A stretch of 64,000 nucleotides of DNA from Eumeta japonica (Eukaryota; Arthropoda; Insecta; Lepidoptera; Psychidae): NCBI GenBank assembly GCA_005406025.1, contig BGZK01001444.1:1-64000 (forward strand), read 5' to 3'. The notes under the pieces are model-generated. The model searched no databases. It had not been told where the DNA came from and saw only the letters and a program-made list of their open reading frames with translations. The position numbers and the translations under genes are program-made. Of the stretch, positions 12,895 through 25,700 are shown in pieces (position 1 is the stretch's first letter; every line of letters starts with the position of its first letter).

Positions 12895-13029
12895 TAAAAT
12901 GAAAGCTTGCAAAGGCACAGAGTACACGCGGCTACGAACGCCAATAGCATTCCGTTTTCCACTCATGCGAGAGCGCACGTTGTGCATCCGATAAAAATAG
13001 TGAATAAAAATTTCCTTCGCCCGGTTCCG

Positions 13030-13270
13030 TTACTGAAACATTCCACAGAGTACCGTCGATGAATAGAAACCGCAGACTATGAACTGCCCTTAATCGGGTT
13101 AACGCCGCGTGCGTCGGACGCCGCTGGCGGTGCGCACGCGCGGCCAGGAAGACGCGACCTCGTTAACGCGCACCAGAGATTCTACGGTTATTAATCGGAT
13201 ATCATAACAGTGCGCTTTCCGGCCGAGCCTTGCGGTGCGGCGGCGCTGCGAAACAACATGAGCTAGCATG
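13030..13270. promoter_or_regulatory. GC-rich island, possible regulatory region
   Basis: CpG-rich block with TTAATCGGGTTAACGCC near 13090 and GTTATTAATCGGATATC near 13187. No coding frame is recognisable. Confidence 0.3.
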
Positions 13271-14319
13271 GGCTACATAAACAAACAGAAACCGTTTACG
13301 GGGCGTCTCGAACCTCTGTGCTCATGCACACATGCGCTTGAACAGACTAATATAACAGATTTATAAATGATTGGTATGTTTGTTTAAAAAAAATTAGGAC
13401 ACGCATGTTTGTGAATGATGAACGGAACTTAAGTTTTTTCTTTACATATCTTTATTTAAAACAAATAAATAATAGTAAATTTGGGATTGTTGATAACGTT
13501 TATCTGACAAATAAATGGCTGAGCAAGTACAAAAAAATCATGAGGTAACTCGTATTTGTAATGTAATCTCTGTATTAAAAGATGTATAAATGTGACTTAT
13601 CGCTATGACGGAGCGTCGTAGCGCACTCATCTGACGTTATATCCGAATCTTTCGTCACTTCATTTACCATCTCGAAGCCAGGCCATAAAAACTTTTACAC
13701 TTCATTGTACCACCCAGACATTCTATGAGATAATACGGTGTTTCGAACTTTGTCAAATTTCATCAAGATGTACAATTTGTTCTTATTTTGTTATACATAT
13801 CTGTGAAAGTTTACTTAGCGTAAATTTAAAAATAATAATGGCCAATTTTCTCGTTTGTCTTTATTTTCAATGACAAATCGTAATAAATCCTACATTTTTT
13901 AAAATGGTAAAAACTTATTACCATCTGAAATAATATCGCTTAAGAAGTCGAAGGATATTTAAAAACAATCTCTTGTTTTTCGAATTAACTTTTTAAGTAT
14001 AAACAAATGCGCGTTCTTTCTTTACAATCTTAAAGGTGACAAATAATTCAATAAAAAGCGACCACACCTAAGTAAGTTTATTTGACCATTTGTGTGGACT
14101 GCTTGAAACAATGAAACATTGTCTCCAATACCGTTTCGTGAATTTCCTATGAACAAACTTAAAGATAAACCGCTCATCTGTGTAGAGTAACGTCAAGAAC
14201 TTTCAATACGACATCTATTTACGAAGACATCGATTGACAATTCCATATAACACGGAAAAATTGCAAATGCCTTCTTTTAATGTTTCATTTATTGTTTATA
14301 GTTATCCGATGCCTAATGA

Positions 14320-14665
14320 TTTTCAGTAATCCGTCGGCATGACGGCGGTGGCGGATTACCCGTGGACCGTGAAAGCTCAGCTCGGTCTATTTGCGTTAAT
14401 AATAGACAATAGTTATTCCGGGCGGCGCTGTTGGACAGTTGTCTATTTAGGAAACGGATATAGCCCCCGGCCGGTATCCCGCACGGCCCGTATAAAACGT
14501 TTCCGGCTGGCGCGCGAGACGTGCATACTGCGCGTGCGCAGCTGCTGCATTGTTTGTCGATAGCTCCTACGAATAGACCGTCTCGCGCCGTAGAGCTTCG
14601 ACGCGGCCGGCGTTTGCGTGTCGGGGTGTGTAACCGGACAAGTGCGAATGGGAATTGCATCTCTG
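14320..14665 (+). promoter_or_regulatory. GC-rich island with TATA box, candidate stumps promoter
   Basis: CpG-rich block with TATAAAA at 14491-14497 in a GC-rich setting, the layout of a core promoter about 3.6 kb before the stumps ATG. Assignment to stumps is inference from position and orientation only. Confidence 0.3.
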
Positions 14666-15991
14666 ACCGTTCCGTACGAACTTAATTATAGATATTTCAT
14701 TGATCAGCAGCCTCAAAGATCTTTGCCAGTTTGCTTCACTGATACTAGATATCGGTGCCAAGGATTCCGACACTGATTGTTTTCCTGTTTTTCAAAAAAC
14801 TATTCAAAATATGAATATTAGTTTGCAATCGCAAAATTTTTTTTATCTAATGTAACCAGAAATTAACGATTAGAAGTTTCTCCTTCACTTTTACTTTGAA
14901 GCTTACTTGTTGTCAAATTTCTAAATCCGGTTAAACGGAACGTACCCGTTGATCTGGAATTAGAAGATTTTAATTTACTTGCGAGTGTTTTAATATGCAG
15001 CAAAAATTATCGTATTTTTTGTTTGCTTTGACTTATGAGTTTAAAAGTGATCCTATAAGGGCTCTTTTTAGGTATCTGAAAAATAGATAACCATAAATTC
15101 TTACCACAGCAGACGGCAGGGTTCTGAATTGGGTTTAAAGCATATCTAAATTTATTCATCCTTTTATCTAGTCAGAATTTTTCTAGGGTATTAATGTAAT
15201 CTGAAATCTACCGTAATTACTAATTACGCAAACGGTAGATCAGAGATAAAATATCAAGAATAAATTTTAATATCATCGAACAAAAATTGTCTTTACTCCT
15301 AAATTTCTAATCTACTTTGGCTTTATTCACCGTGTTATATTTTTTCTAAAAAATATTTTTATGAATTTTTCAGCCTGATCAATTCAAAACTTATTGGAGT
15401 GGGTATTCATTTTTATTTACTACTTGTATTACTAATGTGCCATCTCACAATTTCCCGTTATTGAATAATCACCTATCAGAATTATAAAATACACTATTTC
15501 GTTATTTTAATTGTTGACAAATGATAATGGGAACTTGTCAGACTGCCCTTTGCATTATTAAATAATTTTCATTTCACATTAAAATTTAAGTTTCCTTTCA
15601 TATTTAACAGATATGTAATAGACATAATTCAAATTTACATTAAAACGCATATAAAAACTTAACAACACCAATCACCTCCCATGAGGCAAAATTCTATGTA
15701 TTATATACATTAACTTAATATAAATATACATGTCATAATTGAACAATTTTTTTTATTCCGACTATAAGTGAAATATGTAGTTTGATCATCTGCTTTAAAT
15801 AAAACGACCGTGCAATATATTTACAGTCTAGCCATTATTCTAAAACATTTCTAGAAGTTTCCTACAATTGGTTTCGCTAAGACTCGTTAAGTTCAACATT
15901 CGTAAATGACGTAATATAAGTGCGTTGGTGAGGCTTCAATCGTCACACTGTTGAGGCACACCGTCCGACTATCTCTCGGAGCTTGGACCTC

Positions 15992-16041
15992 GTTTACGAA
16001 AATGACTGTCGACCAAGTGGTCGACAGTCATTTTGGTAAAT
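15992..16041. repeat. Near-perfect 50-base palindrome
   Basis: A 17-bp perfect stem (AAAATGACTGTCGACCA, 15999-16015, against 16018-16034) with a 2-base loop. It extends six more pairs after one mismatch. Confidence 0.9.
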
Positions 16042-16439
16042 GAAAGCGACTGAAGATCTACAACTGGAATGGGTTTTATGCAAACGCTGCGAAGATTCTG
16101 TCATTGTTAATATGTGGTGCGTTACTCGATACCTCGTTTAGTCATCTTTCGGGTTAAATTCAACGAACAAATGTTTAATTACGTCTATTATTCAAAGTCT
16201 TCCTTCCTTTAATTACAGCCGCCATATTTTATATTTAGCTGTATGTATGCTGTTCGAGTAAATATAATATAATATACGTTTATATAAATATATACGAACA
16301 CACATTCATCCTGATTTATAATAATAATAAGGATATTTATTTAAAGTCCCCGTCATACCTTTCAAAGCGTCCTCGTAGCCGGCCGATAGGGAAAGAGCGG
16401 TCTAAAAATACATATATTCAACATCAGACTTTATACATT

Positions 16440-16620
16440 CTCAGCGAGACACCGGAAGCTGATAACACGGGGGCATTCAAATAACGCGCCGCGTGTCATA
16501 ACGATGGGCATGTGTGAACGCCGCCCGCGGACCGCCCGCCGCGAGCCATAGACTACACCGGCGCATAGAACGCCGCGGGCCATAGACTACACCGGCGTAG
16601 AGTGCTGTGAGCCCAGGAGC
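16440..16620. promoter_or_regulatory. GC-rich island with 34-bp tandem duplication
   Basis: CpG-rich block. Two copies, starting at 16537 and 16571, share CCATAGACTACACCGGCG with one or two substitutions between them. Function unknown. Confidence 0.3.
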
Positions 16621-16968
16621 ACTATTCTCGAAAACCGATATATGAAAAAAAGTGTACGAACAATTTCTATCAAATCATTCTAATAGAAATAAATCGGTCA
16701 AAGCTGTATTATCGACAGCGGTAGATAAAAATTCCGTGCACTTTTGTTTTTCTATTATAATTTCTGGAAACACTACAACAAATGCTGCAAACTTCACTTG
16801 TAATTTAGTATTCCACACGATCAGTTGAAGCAATTATTGCATTTGTCTGTAACATCATGTAAGTCTACTTTATGACGTAATCTCTTAATAATATATTTTT
16901 GTAGACAATATATCATATATTTAATATTTTTTATTTTTATATAATAACGTGTGGAATCTTTTAGAAAA

Positions 16969-17000
16969 GCGATTAGGCTAAAAATATTTAGCCTAATCGC
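16969..17000. repeat. Perfect 14-bp hairpin
   Basis: GCGATTAGGCTAAA and its exact inverse are separated by four bases. Confidence 0.85.
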
Positions 17001-18107
17001 ATAGAAACTCCCTTTAACAAAATTAAATATTTTTGACACAAAAGATAACATATGCGAAATCTTAATCTCTACTACATTTTTCCGCTCGGTGCAACTCTAC
17101 CATTTTTAATACAAACTGAACGTGTGCAACTTTCGAGAATATCGTTTTTAAAAAGTGTGCAAAATGATTTGACATTTGGTATATTTTAGTCTACCACTTT
17201 CGAGATTAACGCTCCTGAACTCCGATCCAGCCGCTGATCCGCGCTATCTGCCCCCTCTGCACACAAACAGGCTTTGCTTTGTCTCGTTACGTCATTTGAC
17301 AAGCGTCGTTCTTAGTGGACAGAATGGCCTTATATTCTAAATATGAAGTATCACAAAATTCATGTATTTCATATTTATAGGTTCCAAAGATGAGGTCTAA
17401 CTCTATGTGTTTATGATAAGTCTATTTTTAAAAATATAATATTGTAAGAAATTGTCTAAATACATAATACCAAGGTATAAATATGGCATTGCGACCGAGC
17501 GCCACGATGGAGAAGCGTAGGTATATACACTCGACCTTTCAATCATTTAGGGTTCGTCAGTTCACTTAAGGTTAATCATTTAGGATTTCGGGAATCCTGT
17601 TAGTAAGCTTACTTCGCCTGTCTCTCTACTTTATTTTCTGAACCATAACAGATAATCGGTTTGAATGTTAACAGGACATTTATTACCTATTTGACGGATG
17701 TCCTTACAAATACATAAAAAAATGTATGTAAAAATATAAGGGGGTCCTATACAAAAAAAATATGCTTTTTAACAGTTTTTTTTTAAATATTATTTTTGCT
17801 CTATCGCAAAAACGATAACACATACAAGTTTGAAGTGATTATATAGAACTTATTTTAAATTATCGATAAATAAGCAATAACCAGCAAAGTGCGAGTGGCG
17901 TCACGCTGAGATTCCCCAACTGAGTGACAAAAAAAAACATAGTTTTTTTCTACATATATGACACAAAAACATTATGTCGCAATTCAGAACCTTCGATGCG
18001 CAAGTTGGACTCGCACTTCGCCGTTTTTGCCGTTCATTCGTCCTTCCAAAGTACATCGACACAATTTCAGTGCGATAATTTTCGCTTGCGCATCTACCCG
18101 AACAGGC

Positions 18108-18223
18108 ATGGAGGACATCGCGATACTGTGGAGCGCAGGGTCGCCCGAGAGCGAGCTGTGGTCGGACTACCTGGTCACGTGCTTCGACAAGATCATGTCC
18201 CAGCGAGCCAGGCACCATTACAG
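18108..18223 (+). CDS. stumps: stumps coding exon 1: start of TIR-like region
   Basis: Encodes residues 1-39, beginning MEDIAILWSAGSPESELWSD. The donor is CAG|GTGAGA. Codon 39 (AGG) is split across the intron. A tttcag at 18061-18070 just upstream could be the acceptor of a 5' UTR exon. Confidence 0.85.
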
Positions 18224-19673
18224 GTGAGAATAGGTCTTGCATGTGACGGCACAGTTCTTCCGAAACTCAAACTACCAGAAGACGACGCTCAAACTCGAAC
18301 ATGTCTCTGAACGTCGTACATTTGCAACCGCAGTGATAGCTTTGCCGGAAGTCTTAGTAGACTTCTTGCATTTAGTTATACCGGCAGTCTCGCTGCTAAC
18401 TTCATTCAGTCGCCGCATTAAGCTTGGCGCAACTGTATTCATACGTGCTGACTTGTAAGTTCTTAGTGTAATACTTCTATATAGTACAATATTTATTACC
18501 AATTGCAAAGAAATATTGTTATGAAGTAATTGTTATGATTATTTTCCTTACATTTCTCCTTTAATTGATAATAAAGCACATGATTAACGATATGGCATTC
18601 AATAAAATTATTCATTTATCAACGAACTGGTATTCCAACAGACATTTAGATAAAGAACAATAAACTATATGCGCTTACGCACTTATCAGCGAACTATTTG
18701 TGTGAAGTAATGAAATTGAAGAAAACAAAGTAATATATTGTTTTTTACGTAGTAACGACAATGCATACAGGAAATGCTTATTAAAGCTTCATTAATTCGT
18801 ATATGATTAAACTTGTATGTAGAGATTGAGAAAGCAAATCTCAGACGCACAAAAATAATGTGAATTAAACTTGCAATTTTTGATTTTAACGACAAACTTA
18901 AAAATCAATCGTACACACCGCAATTTTGCAGCAATGAGTATAATTATTAATATCTTGTAGGTCATAATAAATAGAAAAATAGTCAAACCGACTTATATGA
19001 AAAAACATTTCGTTAAGTACAAACAGTTGTAAATATAATGTAGCTATCGTCACTCATAAACTAACATATTTATCGCGACCTTTGAACGTATTAGTCAAAG
19101 ATCGGAATTACAGACAGACCAACTAACTGACGCCGATCGACCTCGATCGCTCAATTCCAGGGTCACGCCGATGACCGTCGAAGAGCTCACCGAGTCGGAG
19201 CCGTCGGACAAACTGGAAAAGCTGACGAAGGCGCAACTGCAGATCGTCATCCTGTGTCCGAAATTGGCCGACAGGGTGCGCGGCCTCGGGCGCGAAACGA
19301 GATCGGAGCAGTTGTTCAAAGTGGACAAAGTGCTCGTGATGCTCCTGGGCACGGACAAGGAGGAAGTCGTGGCCAGAAATATTGACGGTACGCCGCTTTG
19401 ACTTTCGTCGTCGTCGTCTTTGTTTCAAGCAATTGTCGCCAGGCCATTGCTACGACAAAAAAAATAACAGGCGCGAATCTGCCTCGCATATGATGTTCCG
19501 TACTACAATTTTGCAAGTATATGTGTGTGTATATATATATATGTATATAATATTTATCGCCTATGAAATGTAACTGAGTGAAGTCTGTTGTCTATTGATT
19601 GATATATAAAATTTATAATCATTTATAATTTTATTATTACTATATATATTTTCTACATATATGACGATGTCAA

Positions 19674-19721
<48 letters not shown>

Positions 19722-22700
19722 TTGAAATCGTTTGAATTTCTATTTCAACTTTTTTTACTTTACATCGAGTTGTACTTTTGAAAAGAAAATACTAATTTTT
19801 GTTATCTTTTCATTAAAACAGAGAAAAAATCTATCAACATCAAAAAACATATAATTTCTAAATTAATTTAAGGCTATACTCTAAGAATTTAAAAAAATTG
19901 AAAATTTTTTCTCTTCCAAAAAAATATGAGAATTACCGTTCCATAAAACTTTATGATTACTGTAGTTCTCTCACCCCCTCTCTCTCGAACCCTCTCCCCC
20001 CTCTTTCGATCACTATCACTCTCTCTCTCTCTCTCTCTAAGATGCCGTTAAGGTGTCGTTCCCGATTCCTTTAGAATCTCTCTGCGTCAATAGCCTTCGA
20101 ACTAAAAATAACATATTGGACTAGATAAAATCTATGATGTTTATATATGTGTATGCAGATATATACATTAAATAGAGGCCATCCGTAAATCACGTCACAC
20201 ATTAAGAGGTGGGAGGGTGAGGAGGTCAACAAAATTTGACAGGGGGGGCCAAAACTTTGTGACGCCACATGTCAAAATCCAAAATATTAAAACGCGAAAT
20301 AATGAAAATATTTGACTTTATGTTAATTCTATTAAAGATAATTATTAATGTAAATAAAACAATTTGGAAGAACTTCTGTTCTAATTTAATTTCTTCTGGA
20401 TATAAAATTGAAAAATTTGTGACATCACAACAGGGGGGAGGAGTTTTCACAAGTGAGACCATCTGGGACAAGGACGGGCGGGGTCAAAAGATCTTAAAAT
20501 TTGTGTGACGCAATTAAGGATGGCCCCGGGAAAAGTAATAACTTGAAAAAATTTTAAATATTGCAGAGTATTCATTAAAAAAATATTTTTGAAGTAAAAA
20601 TGAATGGTTTTCCGAATAGAATAAGATCAACTACAATTTGTATAAGAATCTAGGAGACTTTAAATATTTAATACCAATATTGAATCACGTATTAATAGAA
20701 TGAGCGGTTTGCGAATGAATTCTACAAAAATTTTCATGCTTTATAATTTTTTGTATGTTACTGTATTAGAACCGTTAAAATTGAGTTTTCGTGAGTGCTT
20801 TTTCGCATTCAGTTCCTGCTCATATGTTCATATTTAAAAACAATTAGGTTACATGTACTTAAGTCTGTTTATGATAGTATTAACAACGATCCCCTTCCTA
20901 TCGAATTTACGATATTGAATAATCCCTTCAGAGTACCCTGAGATAGAGCAGTGGCAAATGATGTACGTGCGCGAGAAGGACACCTCGTTCGTCGACACTT
21001 TCCTGACCGCGGCCGTCGGCATCCTCAGGACCAAGGACTGCAAAGACACCGCCACGGACCGCACCAGCTTCTCCATCGTACCCAAGAAAGTCAAAATTGT
21101 AAGTACACTACCCTATCTCGTCCACATCACACTGATCGACCGGCCTTATTTTTACGTGTATATACGTAGTTTGATGTGAATAGCGTTGCTTTCTTTGAAC
21201 ATGTGCGTTTGGGGACGTTTGTTGATTACTTGATCTTAAAACTGAACCAGAACGGTTCCGAAATATCATACCTCATCCAGTTGTGAAAGATGAATTTTTC
21301 TTCAATTTTAAAATTTAATGAATACTGTATTATTATAACGTATTGTACCATTATCTATATACCGAACATACATGATCCATGATCGGTAATTCGATGCGTA
21401 ATCTGAAATAAGTCCACATTTTCAAATAATAGGTCTCACGTAATCGATAGACGGCCCCCTTGACTGTTCAATTCTCTAGATAATTTGATAAAAAACTGGA
21501 TTCGCTTTAAGAGTCATAGTACAACGCACGAAATTTCGTCTCTCTGAATTGCCAGCGAATGGTGCAATGCGCAGGTCCAATGCTCCCCGACTCTTCCTTC
21601 TCCTCCCCCGCGTTGCTATTTTACGCCATTGCGACGCTTTCGTGACCAACTTCACAGCTACAGCGTTTCGTACGTTGTACTGCAATAAATATGTGAATAC
21701 CCAACATCGACTTATTTCCACGTGGACACCCCGCTCGCTTCCCACTTCATCCATTGCTTTGTTATTGCTTAGAATAATAATTAATTATTTTCTCGGAAAA
21801 CTATGTCAACTATTGTGATCATTATTTATCTCGAGTAACATACCAAAGACAAGAGGACGTTTATTCTATCATTGCCAGGGTCAAAGTCGAGTGATAGCGC
21901 TGTTGAACGACCCGATAAAAGAAGAGGACAGCATAAAAATCATGGTCGACAAGAAGGGCGAGGTCATGCAGATACCCTCATTCAAGAAGAGAAATCCCTA
22001 CACGCTGCAGTTTGATATACCAGGTGCGTATATGAAAAACGTATATTTATGACATATAGTCATTATGAGTGCATGACGGGCCATGCACCATTTGGGGTCC
22101 GTAGTCAGTACGACTGTTTACGTGGTTCTTTGACAAATTATTCATAAAGGCATTCACTAATAGAAAGCCGTCAAATTTTATAGATAATTAAAATTTAGAA
22201 TGAGACTTGTAGAGATTTATAGACGAAGTTTGAAAATATTCATTGTAGATGTAGTTGTCAAGATGACAAATTTAAAAGTTCTTTTTTTCAAATGAATCCT
22301 TATCGTGAACAAGGTGTGATCATTTTTGTGAGCAAATTGTACAGTGCAGGGGACTTACATAAAAATTATCGTTTTAAATATTCTACAATTCGTGAAACCA
22401 AATTCCATATCGTGTCAGTGCCCTAATATTTTTTAATTAAAAATTCACAGGCACAGACGAACGTGGCGACAATATATATAATTTTCAGTCATACTACTAC
22501 ATCAACTAAGACATTTAGAGTTAGTTATGGATTTTAGATATTAAAATTTCGCAAGTTCTCAAGGCAATTCGACAGAAAATTTGATAATTATTATTTTTTA
22601 ATTTCTTTAAAAAAAAATATTCATTAATTAATTAACTTCGGCCTTGACTTCCTTTTATACTGGCCTAGATTATAGAATAATATTTTATTTTATTGGAGAT

Positions 22701-25700
22701 AGTTCGAATAAAAAACAATAAAATCTCTCCACTTTTATAACATTACAAAATAAAACTACGTATTTAAAAAATAAATGTTAATAATCTATGGACACGAGAA
22801 TGGCGACGATAATATTAATATGATGTATTAACATTATCGATGCCACTCCGGTGTCCATCGATCGATATAGAATCACCGACATAATTCCAGAGAGCTGTTT
22901 GGACGTGTCGATGTTGGTGTGGGTGCGCGTGACCAAGAACGGCTTGTCGCTGGGCCGCCGCCAAATCAAATGCGAGAGCCGGCTCAGGGAGCTGGACCAA
23001 CTGTTGCGCGCCTCTGACCACCCTCTAGAATTCGTATGTCAGGTAATTGACCTTTATTGTTTTTTTACTGTCGCCTGTGAGTCGCAGGCTTACCTATATG
23101 TTCATTTAAAAAATTTAGATTATCCTACTCTGTGATATAATTGTCCCTGTGCCCTATCAATATAGAACTCGCACTTAGTCGACGTTAGTGTTATTTGTTG
23201 TCGGCAGCATACCTTATCTACAATCTTCATTTCTTAGTCATCGTGAGCATGAGGTATGAAATGTTAGCGATGTAACAAATGTTGTGATATCAAAATTTTT
23301 TTATTGTCTTTATCGTAAGGCATATGAAGAAAAAAGCTTATTTATTTTAGACCCTGGGCTTCAAGTCGACGAACAGGGAACAGCTGGACAGCTGGATGCT
23401 CGCGGCCTTCCAGAAGAATATTCCGCCGCATTTCAATCTGTTGGCATCGCCGGAACAATTCTGCCCAAAAGCAGAAGTATCAAGTGAGGCGTTACTTCGT
23501 AAACATTTTACTATTTCCAAAACAGAATTTGTTATTTATTTTATTGTCCCTTATTAAATTATTGCAAATAATTGTTGGGTTTTGTTTATGGGATAATCAT
23601 AATTATTATATACAGCAAAATTAAAGTATGTTTGATAATGATTTAGCATGTTTATACCACTTTACCGTTACATTTCAATGTTTCTTTTACATTTATTTTA
23701 GCTGTCAAACTTAGTTACTTACACGAAATACAATAAATTTGCTTTGAAACTAAAGCTAAATTTTCAAGTCATCCTTTAAATTTCATACAGTTTAATTTTG
23801 ACGCTTAACGCATAAATTTAATGTAACAATTAGTGAAACCTGACAATATTTAATGAATTTTGCATTTGAAATACATTGAAAACTTTAAAAAATTATATAA
23901 TCCACACTTTAAATTGTGAAGCGGGTAATTTTCATGCTTGGTAGCAAATGAATACCAGAAATCCTAACTTGAAAAACTTTTATGATCATCAAGTCATTTT
24001 ATTAACTATATAGGTCTACTGGTACTTTTAACTACTGGTTCTCGGTTAATGATATACAAAGAGCTGGTGTTTTCGGAACAGGCGGTGAAGAGTATCCGAC
24101 GCTGCTGCACTGGGCGGCACGATTCGGACTGGAGCGACTGTGCTGGCAACTGCTGGAGTGTCCGGGAGGGGGCGCCGCGTGCGCGCTGCGTAACGCGCGC
24201 CATCTCACGCCCCACGACCTGGCCAAAGAGGGCAAGCACCACCGTCTGGCGGAAGTGCTCGCCTCGCACCTGGTAAAAGCTCATGAGCGTCTACTTGTCC
24301 ATAAATATCTTGACTTAATTGTTCACATACACCTTACTTATTGAAGTTATATATGAGAAATTGAGAAAGGGCTATAAGAGAAAGGCAGTACAAGAAAATA
24401 CAGCGATTTTTAAATTTGTTGTCCGTTCGTGTGTCTGTTCATGCACAACCCTAAAATTACTGAACAGACTTATGAGATTTTCCAGAGTAGATAGAGCTTG
24501 GCTTGAAGCAAAATATAGGCTTATTACGTTTAAATGGCATCTCAGAAAAAAAAATTATCATTTGAACATCTAGTCGGAGAAGTTACAAGTAAATAATTAA
24601 TTGGCAATAGACCAATACAGTATCTACACTACCAGAAAAGCAACAATAATTAAGCTCGATTAAACTATCATTCGTTTTTTCAAACAAAAAGGACTTATGT
24701 CACAATAACATGCATTTGAATTTCAGCAAATGAACGAGTTCTCCAACATGTACTACTATTTGAAAAACATGACAGAAAATTCCACGGACGTTAAGACAGA
24801 GAATAAAACAAACGACGAATTGATAATAGAAGAAACCTGCGACACTGTGGACTGCGGCGCGCCCGGCGGGCGGGACGAGGCGCCGGCCGGCGACCCGTTC
24901 AGCGAGGAGTGTTCAAAGAACCTAGAACACGCAGCCGCGGAAAAAGACGCCGAAGCGGAAACAAATGTGATGAACGACAAAGTGACGAGCTCAACGTCGC
25001 CGTGCAAAGAACAGCTGTATCAGAACGACCTCGTGTTTGCGTCGGACGACGACACCGATCGGATCCAGCAGGCGATCGAGCACGACTACCTCGTTCAGCC
25101 GTCCAACATAAAGGTGGAGACACCTAAATTCAGGCCGAACAACCTCTACGTCAACAGTTCTAGAATAATGCCGCAACAATCGGACATCTTCATCTATTCA
25201 CCCACCGAAGAGTCGAAGTCGTTCTGCATAGACACGCCGACGTCGGACATCAGCCAGATCAACCTGAGCGTCAAAGACACGAGAAGCGTTTGCAGCGGCA
25301 GCTTCAAGTCCAGCCGGGAGACCGGCTACCCTCTGTCCGGTCAGGAAGAGCTGGCCGAAATCATCAACGACTTCAAGAACAACGTGTTCACGATATCGGA
25401 AGTCGAGAAACTAGTCATGGAGTGGAGGAATAGGAACGAGACCCAGCAATCTCTGAAAGAGAAGCAGGAGCAGTTGAACAAGATGCGCGAGGAGTACGAC
25501 AAGATACAGCAGCGGATTAAGGAGAACATGAAAAGACCGACGCCCTTTGAAAGGGTCAAGAAGATGTTCTCCAAAGGGAAAAATAAGCGTGAGTGCTATT
25601 CCTTATTGTGATATTAAACATGAAAGCTAAATTTTCTCATAAGTAGAGAGTTGATAACTAAAACAATCAATTTTTTAAAGTAGGTAATCAGTGTTACTAG

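Larger units (their letters stand above)
8427..18107. other. Upstream region of stumps, no coding sequence supported
   Basis: Mostly AT-rich DNA broken by GC-rich islands at 10.6-10.9, 13.0-13.3, 14.3-14.7 and 16.4-16.6 kb, plus a tandem array, a MITE and hairpins listed separately. Overlapping open frames in the GC islands lack splice logic or family similarity. Noncoding 5' exons of stumps may lie here. Confidence 0.5.

Noticed and set aside
14313..14773. Several overlapping frames of 68-115 codons
   Set aside because: Same cause: a CpG-rich block; more likely regulatory than coding.
15992..16041. Palindrome as a microRNA precursor
   Set aside because: A 2-base loop and perfect symmetry do not fit Drosha/Dicer substrates.
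17508..17530. ATGGAGAAGCG with good context before GTATAT as an upstream stumps exon
   Set aside because: Neither phase nor frame joins to any acceptor before the TIR-like exon.
21476..21818. Open frames of about 90 codons on both strands
   Set aside because: They lie within and beside MITE family A copy 2, in stumps intron 3.
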